From: F23-B02 sp963620985
GTDB lineage: Bacteria > Bacillota > Clostridia > Oscillospirales > Oscillospiraceae
Length of the DNA stretch: 64,000 nt
Direction of reading: 5' to 3'
Assembly: GCA_963620985.1 (NCBI GenBank)
Contig: CAVFCI010000003.1
Span: 1 to 64,000, forward strand
Shown: one piece after another, positions 24,706 to 32,116 of the stretch
How positions within the stretch are numbered: position 1 is the first letter of the stretch
How the letters are laid out: each line of letters starts with the position of its first letter
Notes under the pieces: model-generated
What the model was told of the DNA's origin: nothing
Databases searched by the model: none
Seen by the model: only the letters and a program-made list of their open reading frames with translations
Position numbers and translations under genes: made by a program

Positions 24706-25180
24706 GGCGCATCTGGTGCCACACCACGCCGCCGTGGGAGGATTTATCGGACACGCCCTCGTCAACAAAGCCGAAGGCGGCGTAGTAGTGCACGAGCCTG
24801 TCCTTGCAGGTCAGCACGAGGCCGCGCCGATGCTGCTGCCGCGCCTCGCCGATGGCGCAGCGGAGGAGCTCCCCTGCGTATCCGTGCCTGCGGCGCTCGG
24901 GAACGGTGTTGACTCCGAAGATCATCTGCCACGCGCCGTGCTCGTTGTGCAGGGAGGCATTTTCGTACATTTCGTCGGTGAGATCGGGCTCATCGGTGAC
25001 AAAGCCGTCAACAAAGGCGATGAGCTCGCCGTCGTCGAGCATGAGCCAGAAATGCTCTCCGTAGTATTTTATCCTCTCGGCAAACTCGGCCTCTGTCGCC
25101 GCCTCGGCAGCGGGGAAGCACTGCGCCTCCACAGCCGCTATCGCCTTGAGATCGTTCATATCCGCGTGTCTTATCTCCAT
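24695..25180 (-). CDS. GNAT-family N-acetyltransferase
   Basis: 161-aa GNAT protein. The acetyl-CoA-binding motif A is NTVPERRRHGYAGELLRCAI (about 90-110), and the C-terminal VHYYAAFGFVDEGVSDKSSHGG... fits the fold. It resembles the arylalkylamine/YitI-like group, but the substrate cannot be told. The minus-strand gene converges with the M14 peptidase; its last codons are next to a repeat edge. Confidence 0.88.
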   Translation of the reverse strand: MEIRHADMNDLKAIAAVEAQCFPAAEAATEAEFAERIKYYGEHFWLMLDDGELIAFVDGFVTDEPDLTDEMYENASLHNEHGAWQMIFGVNTVPERRRHGYAGELLRCAIGEARQQHRRGLVLTCKDRLVHYYAAFGFVDEGVSDKSSHGGVVWHQMRLVF

Positions 25181-25318
25181 GTGTTTCTATTCTCCGTGAT
25201 CAAATTCGTTTTGCAGCTGCGCCATGAGCGAAGATCTGCTCTGCCAAAACCGGCAGGGGTTCGACTCCCGTCAGCTTAAATTATAATTATATCCGAAACG
25301 AGGGTTCACAGCAAGTGT

Positions 25319-25346
25319 TTGCAAATTCAAAAAAGCGTGGTATAAT
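25319..25346 (+). promoter_or_regulatory. Promoter of the COG0523 gene pair
   Basis: TTGCAA (25319-25324), 16-bp spacer, TATAAT (25341-25346), 40 bp before the first gene. No clear Zur-type palindrome is visible around it. Confidence 0.6.
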
Positions 25347-25386
25347 AATTATTTAGACTTGTATATTATTAAGGAGGTAAAAAACC

Positions 25387-26415
25387 TTGACTAAAATAGA
25401 CATTTTTTCCGGCTTCCTCGGAGCGGGCAAGACCACGCTCATCCGCAAGCTCATCGCGGAGGGCTATAAAAACGAAAAGCTCGTCCTCATCGAGAACGAG
25501 TTCGGCGAGATCGCCGTTGACGGCGGCTTCCTGCGCGACGCGGGAGTTGAGATCACCGAGATGAACTCCGGCTGCATCTGCTGCACCCTCGTCGGCGACT
25601 TCACCGCAGCGCTGCAGAAGGTCATCGAGCAGTACCACCCCGACCGCATCCTCATCGAGCCGAGCGGCGTGGGCAAGCTCTCGGACGTTGCAAAGGCTGT
25701 CGCAAGCGTGCCCGGCTGCGAGATCGGTGCGAAGGTCACGGTCGTTGACGCGGGGCGCTGCCGCATGTATATCCGCAACTTCGGCGAGTTTTTCAACGAT
25801 CAGGTACACAATGCCGACGTTATCGTCCTCAGCCGCACCGGCTCGGCTTCCGACGGCAAGGTCGTCACCGCGACCGCGATGCTCAGCCAATTAAACCCCA
25901 ACGCGACCGTCATAACCACGCCGTGGGACGAGCTCGACGGCAAGCAGATCGTTGACGTTATGGAGCGCATCGACTCCCTGTCCACGACCATGCAGGAGAT
26001 GGAGCATCACGATCATCACGAGCATCATCACGATCACGACCACGAGCATGAGCATCACCATGACCATGACCACGAGCACGAGCACGGCGAGAGCTGCTCC
26101 TGCGGCTGCGGCCACGATCACGGCCATCACCACGCCGACGAGGTATTCACCTCATGGGGCGTTGAAACGCCGAAGAAGTTCACCGAGGACGAGGTCAGAA
26201 AGGCGCTTTCGGAGTTTGACGAGGACGCGAGCTACGGCACGATCCTGCGTGCGAAGGGCTTTGTCGATGCCTCCGACGGCGGCTGGATCTATTTCGACTA
26301 CGTCCCCGGCGAGGCGGACATCCGCCGCGGCGGCGCTGCCGTCACGGGCCGCGTATGCGTAATCGGCTCGAAGCTGAACGAGCAGGCCATAAAGGAGCTG
26401 TTCGGCATTGAGTAA
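25387..26415 (+). CDS. COG0523 (CobW/ZNG1-like) metal-handling GTPase with His-rich insert
   Basis: 342-aa G3E GTPase. Walker A is GFLGAGKTT (9-17), the metal-binding CxCC is CICC (63-66), and EPSG is at 91-94. A His/Asp/Glu-rich stretch (about 207-249) with CSCGC in its middle can hold many metal ions. The usual NKxD guanine-specificity motif is absent at its normal place (VIVLSRTGSAS). Such proteins deliver Zn or other metals to client enzymes or buffer metal. The start is TTG after AAGGAGG. It overlaps the next gene by 8 bp. Confidence 0.92.
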   Translation: MTKIDIFSGFLGAGKTTLIRKLIAEGYKNEKLVLIENEFGEIAVDGGFLRDAGVEITEMNSGCICCTLVGDFTAALQKVIEQYHPDRILIEPSGVGKLSDVAKAVASVPGCEIGAKVTVVDAGRCRMYIRNFGEFFNDQVHNADVIVLSRTGSASDGKVVTATAMLSQLNPNATVITTPWDELDGKQIVDVMERIDSLSTTMQEMEHHDHHEHHHDHDHEHEHHHDHDHEHEHGESCSCGCGHDHGHHHADEVFTSWGVETPKKFTEDEVRKALSEFDEDASYGTILRAKGFVDASDGGWIYFDYVPGEADIRRGGAAVTGRVCVIGSKLNEQAIKELFGIE

Positions 26416-27361
26416 GGTTAAGGAAGTGCCCGTTTTCCTGTTCACGGGCTTTCTTGAGAGCGGGAAAACGAAGTTTATTCAGGAAACGCTTGAGGACAAG
26501 CGCTTCAACAGCGGCGAGCGCACCCTGCTGGTCGTCTGCGAGGAGGGCGAGGAGGAGTACGCGCCCGACAGGTTCGCCGCGCCCAACGTGTTCATGGTGA
26601 CGGTCGAGGACCCGTCCGAGCTCACGCGGGATAATTTCCGCCGCTGGCTCGACGAGCACGACTGCGAGCGCTGCGTGATCGAGTACAACGGCATGTGGCT
26701 GCTCGACGAGCTGTATCAGGCGCTGCCGGAGCTGTGGATGGTCTATCAGGAATTTTTCTTCGCCGACGCGCGCAGCATTTTAAGCTACAACGCCAACATG
26801 CGAAACCTCGTTTACGACAAGCTCAAGAGCGCGGAGCTGACCGTGTTCAACCGCTATAACGACTCCATTGACCAGATGGAGCTGCACAGGCTCGTTCGCG
26901 CAGCCTCGCGCCGCAGCGACATTGCCTATGAGTACAGTGACGGCACCGTGCGCTATGACGAGATCGAGGACCCACTGCCCTTTGACCTCGACGCACCCAT
27001 TGTCGAGATCGGCGATGAGGACTACGCCGTCTGGTACCGCGATATGTCCGAGGAGCCGAAAAAGTACGAAAACAAGGTCGTTCGCTTCAAATGTCGCTAC
27101 CTAAAGCGCAAAAAAGTTCCCGCCGGCAGCTTCATAGTAGGCCGCCACGTCATGACCTGTTGCGCCGAGGATATCCAGTTTGCGGGGCTGATCTGCCAGT
27201 GGGAGGGCTCTGACAGCATCGTCGGCGACTCCTGGCATGTGCTCACCGCGCGCATCAATTTCAAGTTCAGCCGCGCCTACGGCAAGAAAGGCCCCGTCCT
27301 AACCTTCGTAGAGGACTCCCCCTGCGAGCCCCCCGACCCCGCCGTCGCCACGTTTTTTTGA
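26408..27361 (+). CDS. COG0523-like P-loop protein fused to a YcgQ/DUF1980-like C-terminus
   Basis: 317 aa. The N-terminal half starts like a CobW GTPase (VFLFTGFLESGKTKFI) but lacks CxCC, so the nucleotide site may be altered. The C-terminal third (VVRFKCRYLKRKKVPAGSFI, GRHVMTCCAEDIQFAGLICQW) matches the TIGR03943/DUF1980 domain of YcgQ proteins, which sit in zinc-regulated gene sets. TTG start inside the upstream gene. Paired with a His-rich COG0523 protein, it is likely part of a metal supply or stress system; the metal is not certain. Confidence 0.78.
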   Translation: MSKVKEVPVFLFTGFLESGKTKFIQETLEDKRFNSGERTLLVVCEEGEEEYAPDRFAAPNVFMVTVEDPSELTRDNFRRWLDEHDCERCVIEYNGMWLLDELYQALPELWMVYQEFFFADARSILSYNANMRNLVYDKLKSAELTVFNRYNDSIDQMELHRLVRAASRRSDIAYEYSDGTVRYDEIEDPLPFDLDAPIVEIGDEDYAVWYRDMSEEPKKYENKVVRFKCRYLKRKKVPAGSFIVGRHVMTCCAEDIQFAGLICQWEGSDSIVGDSWHVLTARINFKFSRAYGKKGPVLTFVEDSPCEPPDPAVATFF

Positions 27362-27761
27362 TGGCGCATTCAGTCTGCACCTATACGCATATTGCGGTGT
27401 CCCGACCGGAGATACTGGTATAAAGCACAATAATTTAGTCGGCAGAAAAAATGAGAGCACAGATTTTGAAGTCTGCGCTCTCGTTTTGCGTCCGATATTA
27501 AATTTAGTTCAAACGTGACGGAAATTTAAAATGAAGCGTTGATTTTAGCCGCATCAAAAACCGCCGCATGGATTCCATAACAAGGGTGCGGCGCAGTATT
27601 TGAGATGCTGCAACAAACAATACTCCGCACTCGCGGGAAGCGAAACGTTATGGTTTCCTCCAGCCTTTCCGGTCGGGATACCGCAATAAGCGTATCCGTA
27701 GGTGCGTCAATGCGCCTCCAAAAAACGTATCCGTAGCTGCGTCAAAGCGCCAGCAAAAAAC
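27361..27761. repeat. Composite dispersed repeat after COG0523 pair
   Basis: Left edge TGGCGCATTCAGTCTGCACC with core TTGCGGTGTCCCGACCGGAG, the GAGAGCACAGA...TCTGCGCTCTC hairpin at about 27452-27482, the conserved A/T-rich stretch with AATTTAAAATGAAGCGTTGA, then core and right edge, followed by a second partial edge (27724-27760). No gene inside. It ends 3 bp before the -35 box of the next promoter. Confidence 0.85.
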
Positions 27762-27763
27762 AG

Positions 27764-27792
27764 TTGCGTTTTGGGTGATTATAAGGTAGAAT
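27764..27792 (+). promoter_or_regulatory. Promoter of the trigger-factor-like/Trx/FTR operon
   Basis: TTGCGT (27764-27769), 17-bp spacer, TAGAAT (27787-27792), about 60 bp upstream of the ATG. The repeat edge GCGCCAGCAAAAAA ends immediately before. Confidence 0.6.
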
Positions 27793-27852
27793 GACGATGT
27801 ACTTTGCGTTCAATTTGTCAAAGTGCAGTATCAACTACGAAAGGAAGATCCT

Positions 27853-28710
27853 ATGAACGGATTTGTAAGCAGGCTGTGCGACCTTGACGGCGTTTCGGTG
27901 CCTGCCGAAATGCTGGAGATCAAGGTTGACGCACAGCATATTGAAAGCGAGATAGACGCGCTTTCTCTGCGCTGCGCGGAGGAGAGCGCTGTGGAGCTGG
28001 CCGAGGCAGGCGACATTGTCCGATGCAGAGCGGACAAGGAAAGCTACCCCGACGGGCGAACGATCCTTATATTCACCGGCACGGAGCTGCCCGGCGCGCA
28101 GGAGGCGGCGAAGGCCGCGCTCGGAAGGAGCGCAGGCGACGTTTTCACGGCGCAGCTTGCCGGAAAGAGCGCCGAGCTGTGCGTTGAGTCCGTGATCCGC
28201 CGCACGCCGGTCGAGGTGAATGATGCGCTCATAGCTTCATTGGATATCGAGGGCGTGGACAGCGTCGAGGGCTACCGCGCCTATCTGACAGAGAAGGCCG
28301 AGGGCGAGCAGAAGCTCGAGCGCGGCAAGATGATCATGCGCTTTCTCATGGACGCGCTCATAAACGGCAGCGAATACAGCTACGACGAGGGCGAGATGCA
28401 GGCGTATGTCGAAAAGACCAAGGCCGAAAGGCCGCAGCCCGAGGGCGTGACAGAGGAAATGGTGGTCGAGTCGATCGTCTATCAGTGCAAGCAGATGTGG
28501 GTCGCGGAGGCGTTCTGCCGCCAGCAGGGCATCGAGGCCGGACAGGCCGAGATCGAGCAGATGGCCGATCAGTTTGCCGAGATGATGCAGCTCATGGGCG
28601 AGGCCGTGCCCGAGCGCGGCGAGCTTCTGGAGATGGCGCGCGGCGAGCTGTGCCTCACGCCGCTGTTCGAGCACATAAGCCGCCTGATCGAGCAGAAGTT
28701 TGGAGGTTAA
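27853..28710 (+). CDS. Trigger-factor-like (FKBP/TF C-terminal) protein
   Basis: 285-aa cytoplasmic protein. An FKBP-like segment (VELAEAGDIVRCRADKES, LPGAQEAAKAALGRSAGDVFTAQL, about 55-115) is followed by a long helical part similar to the trigger factor C-terminal chaperone domain (VNDALIASLDIEGVDSVEGYRAYL onward). It lacks the N-terminal ribosome-binding domain, so it is not the housekeeping tig. Probably a folding helper. AAAGGAAG precedes the ATG. It is followed two bases later by a thioredoxin gene, which suggests a redox-folding role. Confidence 0.7.
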   Translation: MNGFVSRLCDLDGVSVPAEMLEIKVDAQHIESEIDALSLRCAEESAVELAEAGDIVRCRADKESYPDGRTILIFTGTELPGAQEAAKAALGRSAGDVFTAQLAGKSAELCVESVIRRTPVEVNDALIASLDIEGVDSVEGYRAYLTEKAEGEQKLERGKMIMRFLMDALINGSEYSYDEGEMQAYVEKTKAERPQPEGVTEEMVVESIVYQCKQMWVAEAFCRQQGIEAGQAEIEQMADQFAEMMQLMGEAVPERGELLEMARGELCLTPLFEHISRLIEQKFGG

Positions 28711-28712
28711 AC

Positions 28713-29027
28713 ATGGTCAAAGAGCTCAAAGAACAACAGTGGAAGGAATTTTCACAGGCCGAATACGCGGTCATCGACTGCTACGGCGAAAACTGCTTTG
28801 CCTGCGTCATGCTCGCGCCGGTGTACGATGCCGTGGCCGATGAGCTGTCGGGCATTTCCTTCGGCAGAGTTAATATAACGTTCAACCCCGATATAGCCGA
28901 CACGCACGGCATCGACGCCATGCCGACGCTGCTGTATTTCCGCCGCGGCGAGCTTATCGACCGCACGGTCGGCAGCATTGACCGCGCCGAGCTGCTCGAG
29001 CATATATCGAAGCTGCTTTACGAATAG
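28713..29027 (+). CDS. Thioredoxin-like protein with CFAC active site
   Basis: 104-aa thioredoxin fold protein. The active site is C28-F-A-C31 in GENCFACVMLAP, in place of the usual CGPC. The cis-proline region is GIDAMPTLLYFRRGE. It would exchange dithiols in the cytoplasm, probably taking electrons from the ferredoxin-dependent reductase subunit encoded next. The start is 2 bp after the upstream stop, with GGAGG in the end of that gene. Confidence 0.9.
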   Translation: MVKELKEQQWKEFSQAEYAVIDCYGENCFACVMLAPVYDAVADELSGISFGRVNITFNPDIADTHGIDAMPTLLYFRRGELIDRTVGSIDRAELLEHISKLLYE

Positions 29028-29043
29028 GGAAGGCGCGATACAT

Positions 29044-29244
29044 ATGGGAAAGATAAGACTCAACGACGATCCGGCGGTCGTCGCAAGGATAAAGGCCGGC
29101 CTGAAGGAGACCGGCGGCTACTGTCCCTGCCGCAGGGAGATAAAGCCCGAATACAAATGTATTTGCGAGGAATTCCGGCAGCAGATGCAGGATCCCGACT
29201 TTGAGGGCTACTGCCACTGCCTGCTGTATTACAAAGAAAAGTAA
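29044..29244 (+). CDS. Ferredoxin:thioredoxin reductase catalytic chain-like protein
   Basis: 66-aa protein with the FTR catalytic-chain cysteine pattern: CPC (27-29), CIC (39-41) and CHC (57-59). These ligands bind a [4Fe-4S] cluster next to a redox disulphide. It is much shorter than plant and cyanobacterial chains, and spacing differs, as in other clostridial small forms. With the preceding thioredoxin it forms a ferredoxin-driven reduction pair suited to an anaerobe. No variable (alpha) subunit gene is near. Confidence 0.88.
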   Translation: MGKIRLNDDPAVVARIKAGLKETGGYCPCRREIKPEYKCICEEFRQQMQDPDFEGYCHCLLYYKEK

Positions 29245-29256
29245 AGGAGAAGACCA

Positions 29257-30315
29257 ATGATGAAAAAACTCGTATCCGTTCTGCTGGCGGCTGTTCTCGT
29301 GTTCAGCCTTGCCGGATGCAGCCTCTTCAGCAAGGCCGACGTGGTCATGCTCGGCGACTACTCGCACACCGACCCGAACGGCCTGACCTACGATACACGC
29401 ACAGTCCTCAAAAACGACGGCTTCGGCGACACGCTCTCCGAGTACGCAAGCCGCGATGCCTACCCCGACACCATTATGTACGACGAAAGCGGCAGCCCCA
29501 TCGGCATGTACGACTATGACGCATCGACCGGCCTTGCAAAGGGCTGGGTGAATGTCACCACCGGCGAATACACCGCATACGCCGAGGGCGAGGAGGTCGA
29601 TCTCGGCCTGCCCGACGAGTCGAAGCTGGTCAGCATTCCCGGGACCGTCACGCTCTACTTCGTCGTTTACGCAAACGAGGGCACTGCCGTCGAGTGCGAC
29701 GCATACCTCATGCTCAGCGACGCAAGCGCAAAGGACACCGTCCTCAACACCATGGCCTCGACCTTCGGCATGCCGTACACCGCCGAGAGCGACACCGTTC
29801 TCAAGTACACTGCCGAGAAGGATCAGATAGCCTCCGAGTGCGAGAGCATGGGACTTTCCGGCGACACGGGCTATATCACCTACCTCCAGCAGAGCTACGG
29901 TGTGCGCGCCGACGCGGGCGAGAACCCCTACAAGCCCTACGCCGAGCACAAGGACCCCACCGACATCGAGTATGACCAGAAGGTTGTCCTCACCGGCAGC
30001 GGTCAGGCGGCTGTGAGCGACGACGAGAGCGACTGCATCTCCTCGCTGAGCACCTTCCTCTACGGCAAGGACGGCGACATGGTCGCGGCCTACACCTATT
30101 ACGAGTGCCCCTCCAAGGAGGCAGCCGATAAGCTCGCAGAGAGCACCAGCGACGAGGTCCGCGTTTCCGACACCGTGCTCATGGTGTCCTACACCGGTGA
30201 TACGCTCAGCGCGTCGATCGACAGCTACATCTCCATGAGCCTGCTGAAGGATCATTCCGTAGCCGAGTACACCCGTCTGATCGAGGAGACCTTCCTCTCG
30301 ACCGTTTACGAATAA
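29257..30315 (+). CDS. Lipoprotein of unknown function
   Basis: 352 aa. Signal peptide with lipobox L18-A-G-C21. The mature part is acidic, rich in Asp, Tyr and Ser, with no recognised domain; it includes two DTVL-type segments that may reflect an internal duplication (near residues 163 and 303). It starts 12 bp after the FTR gene with AAAGGAGA, so it is probably in the same operon. A terminator follows. Confidence 0.75.
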   Translation: MMKKLVSVLLAAVLVFSLAGCSLFSKADVVMLGDYSHTDPNGLTYDTRTVLKNDGFGDTLSEYASRDAYPDTIMYDESGSPIGMYDYDASTGLAKGWVNVTTGEYTAYAEGEEVDLGLPDESKLVSIPGTVTLYFVVYANEGTAVECDAYLMLSDASAKDTVLNTMASTFGMPYTAESDTVLKYTAEKDQIASECESMGLSGDTGYITYLQQSYGVRADAGENPYKPYAEHKDPTDIEYDQKVVLTGSGQAAVSDDESDCISSLSTFLYGKDGDMVAAYTYYECPSKEAADKLAESTSDEVRVSDTVLMVSYTGDTLSASIDSYISMSLLKDHSVAEYTRLIEETFLSTVYE

Positions 30316-30329
30316 TGTAATTACGAGCC

Positions 30330-30362
30330 GCGGATGTCATAATATGTGGCATCCGCTTTTTT
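30330..30362 (+). terminator. Terminator after lipoprotein gene
   Basis: 10-bp stem (30330-30339 with 30347-30356, one G-U pair) followed by TTTTTT. It separates the Trx/FTR operon from the ABC exporter genes. Confidence 0.9.
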
Positions 30363-30379
30363 ATTAACAGGAGTTCAGT

Positions 30380-32116
30380 ATGGGACCAAACGAAAAAAAT
30401 ACGAGCGGAACGTGGAAAAGCCTGTTCGTTACGCTCAAAAAGCTCCGGCTCCCGTGGCTGTGGGTTCTCATCGCTCTGGCGCTCAACCTCGCCTTCAACC
30501 GGCTGCTGCTCGACCTTCCGAACACGACGGCGAGCCTGCTCGGAGGTGAGCTGTCGGGCAAGGCGATAAGGGATGCGATCATCTACTATGTCATGCTCGG
30601 CGTGCTGTCGTTCGTTGTGGTTGCCGCTCAGGTCCAGGCGCAGTCGCTCGGCGTGCGCAGGGCGCGCGAGAGCGTCTGGAGCAAGATGCTCGGTATGCGC
30701 ATGGAGCACTTTGACCGCAACGATCCCTCCGACCTCATGAGCGCGATCATAAACGATACGGGCTCTGCGGTCAACAGCATGGTCAACGTCATCATCTACC
30801 TTATCCCCGATATCTATTACATCGTCGCGGCGCTGCTGCGGATAAACGAATATCACTGGATACTGGCCGCGTCCTGCTTTGCGATGCTGCCGCTGAAATA
30901 CCTGTACGCGCTCGTCATGGGCAGAAAGGTGCAGACAGCGACGACGAAGGTCTACGGGCGCATCGGCCTGCTCACGAGCTTCCTTGCCGACAGGATAAGC
31001 CACCTGCCGCTTGTGAAGACCTACACCAACGAGGGCTTCGAGAGCAAAAACGGCCGCGAGGCCGCGGGCGAGATAATGAAGGCGAACATGAAGATAGTGA
31101 AGCTGACCAACATCTCCTCCGCTATCGTCGCGGTCATCGACATTTTGCAGAAATTCATCGTCGTCGTCATTGCTGTCATCCTGCTCCAGCGCAAGGAGAT
31201 AGACGTGACGATGTGGCTTGCCTTTTTCCTGTTCGCGCAGAACCTGTTTCCGATAATGGACGGCGTTTTCACGCGATGGGTGACGATAAAGGGCATAAAG
31301 GGCACCTTCGAGCGCAGCGTCGGCATAATGAACGGCAGCGACGAGAGCTGCGGCGCGGCTGCCTTTCCCGACAGCGGCGAGGTCTGCTTTGAAAACGTGA
31401 GCTTCACCTATCCCGGCGCTGACGAGCCGGCGCTCAAAAACGTGTCGTTCACCGTGCCCGACGGCGGCAGCGTCGCCATAGTCGGAATGTGCGGCAGCGG
31501 CAAGACCACAACGGTGAGCATGCTCGAGCGCTTCTATACGCCCGATGAGGGCAGGGTGCTCGTCGGCGGAACGGATATTGCGGAGATATCGCTTTCCGAC
31601 TTCCGCAGAAAACTCGCCTACGTCCAGCAGGGCGCGGGCATATTCAGCGGCACTCTGCGCGAGGCGCTCACCTACGGCATCGACCGCGAGATCGGCGACG
31701 AAGAGATATTAAAGGCCGCCGGACGCACGGGCTTTACCGAATACCTCGAGCTGTGCCCCGACGGGCTCGACACCGAGATAGCCGCCGGAGGCGAATCCAT
31801 GTCCGGCGGGCAGAAGCAGCGGCTCGTGCTCACCCGCGAGGTGCTGCGCGGCGGCAGCATCATACTCATGGACGAGCCGACGAGTGCGCTGGACGTGCGC
31901 GTTTCGGCAAGGATACAGGAGACGATGGATGCCGTTTTCGAGGGCAAAACACGCATACTTATAACGCACGACCTCGACTATGCACGGCGCTGCGGGCGCA
32001 TTATCGTTCTCTCCGGCGGCAGGCTCGTCGGCGACGGCGATCACGAGGCGCTCATGCACAGCTGCCCGACCTACCGCAGTATGGTCGAAAACACGCTCGG
32101 GGAGGAGGAAATATGA
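30380..32116 (+). CDS. ABC exporter, ATPase-permease subunit 1
   Basis: 578-aa half-transporter: six-helix exporter domain (about 20-325) then an ATPase domain with Walker A GMCGSGKTT, signature MSGGQKQR and Walker B IILMDEPTSALD. With the next gene it forms a heterodimeric exporter of the MsbA/LmrCD type. The substrate is unknown. The ATG has AGGAG about 10 bp upstream. The 4-bp overlap (ATGA) with the next gene couples their translation. Confidence 0.92.
   Translation: MGPNEKNTSGTWKSLFVTLKKLRLPWLWVLIALALNLAFNRLLLDLPNTTASLLGGELSGKAIRDAIIYYVMLGVLSFVVVAAQVQAQSLGVRRARESVWSKMLGMRMEHFDRNDPSDLMSAIINDTGSAVNSMVNVIIYLIPDIYYIVAALLRINEYHWILAASCFAMLPLKYLYALVMGRKVQTATTKVYGRIGLLTSFLADRISHLPLVKTYTNEGFESKNGREAAGEIMKANMKIVKLTNISSAIVAVIDILQKFIVVVIAVILLQRKEIDVTMWLAFFLFAQNLFPIMDGVFTRWVTIKGIKGTFERSVGIMNGSDESCGAAAFPDSGEVCFENVSFTYPGADEPALKNVSFTVPDGGSVAIVGMCGSGKTTTVSMLERFYTPDEGRVLVGGTDIAEISLSDFRRKLAYVQQGAGIFSGTLREALTYGIDREIGDEEILKAAGRTGFTEYLELCPDGLDTEIAAGGESMSGGQKQRLVLTREVLRGGSIILMDEPTSALDVRVSARIQETMDAVFEGKTRILITHDLDYARRCGRIIVLSGGRLVGDGDHEALMHSCPTYRSMVENTLGEEEI

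Noticed and set aside
25981..26150. Minus-strand Val/Met-rich ORF opposite the His-rich stretch
   Set aside because: Artefact of CAC/CAT/GAC codon runs in the COG0523 gene.
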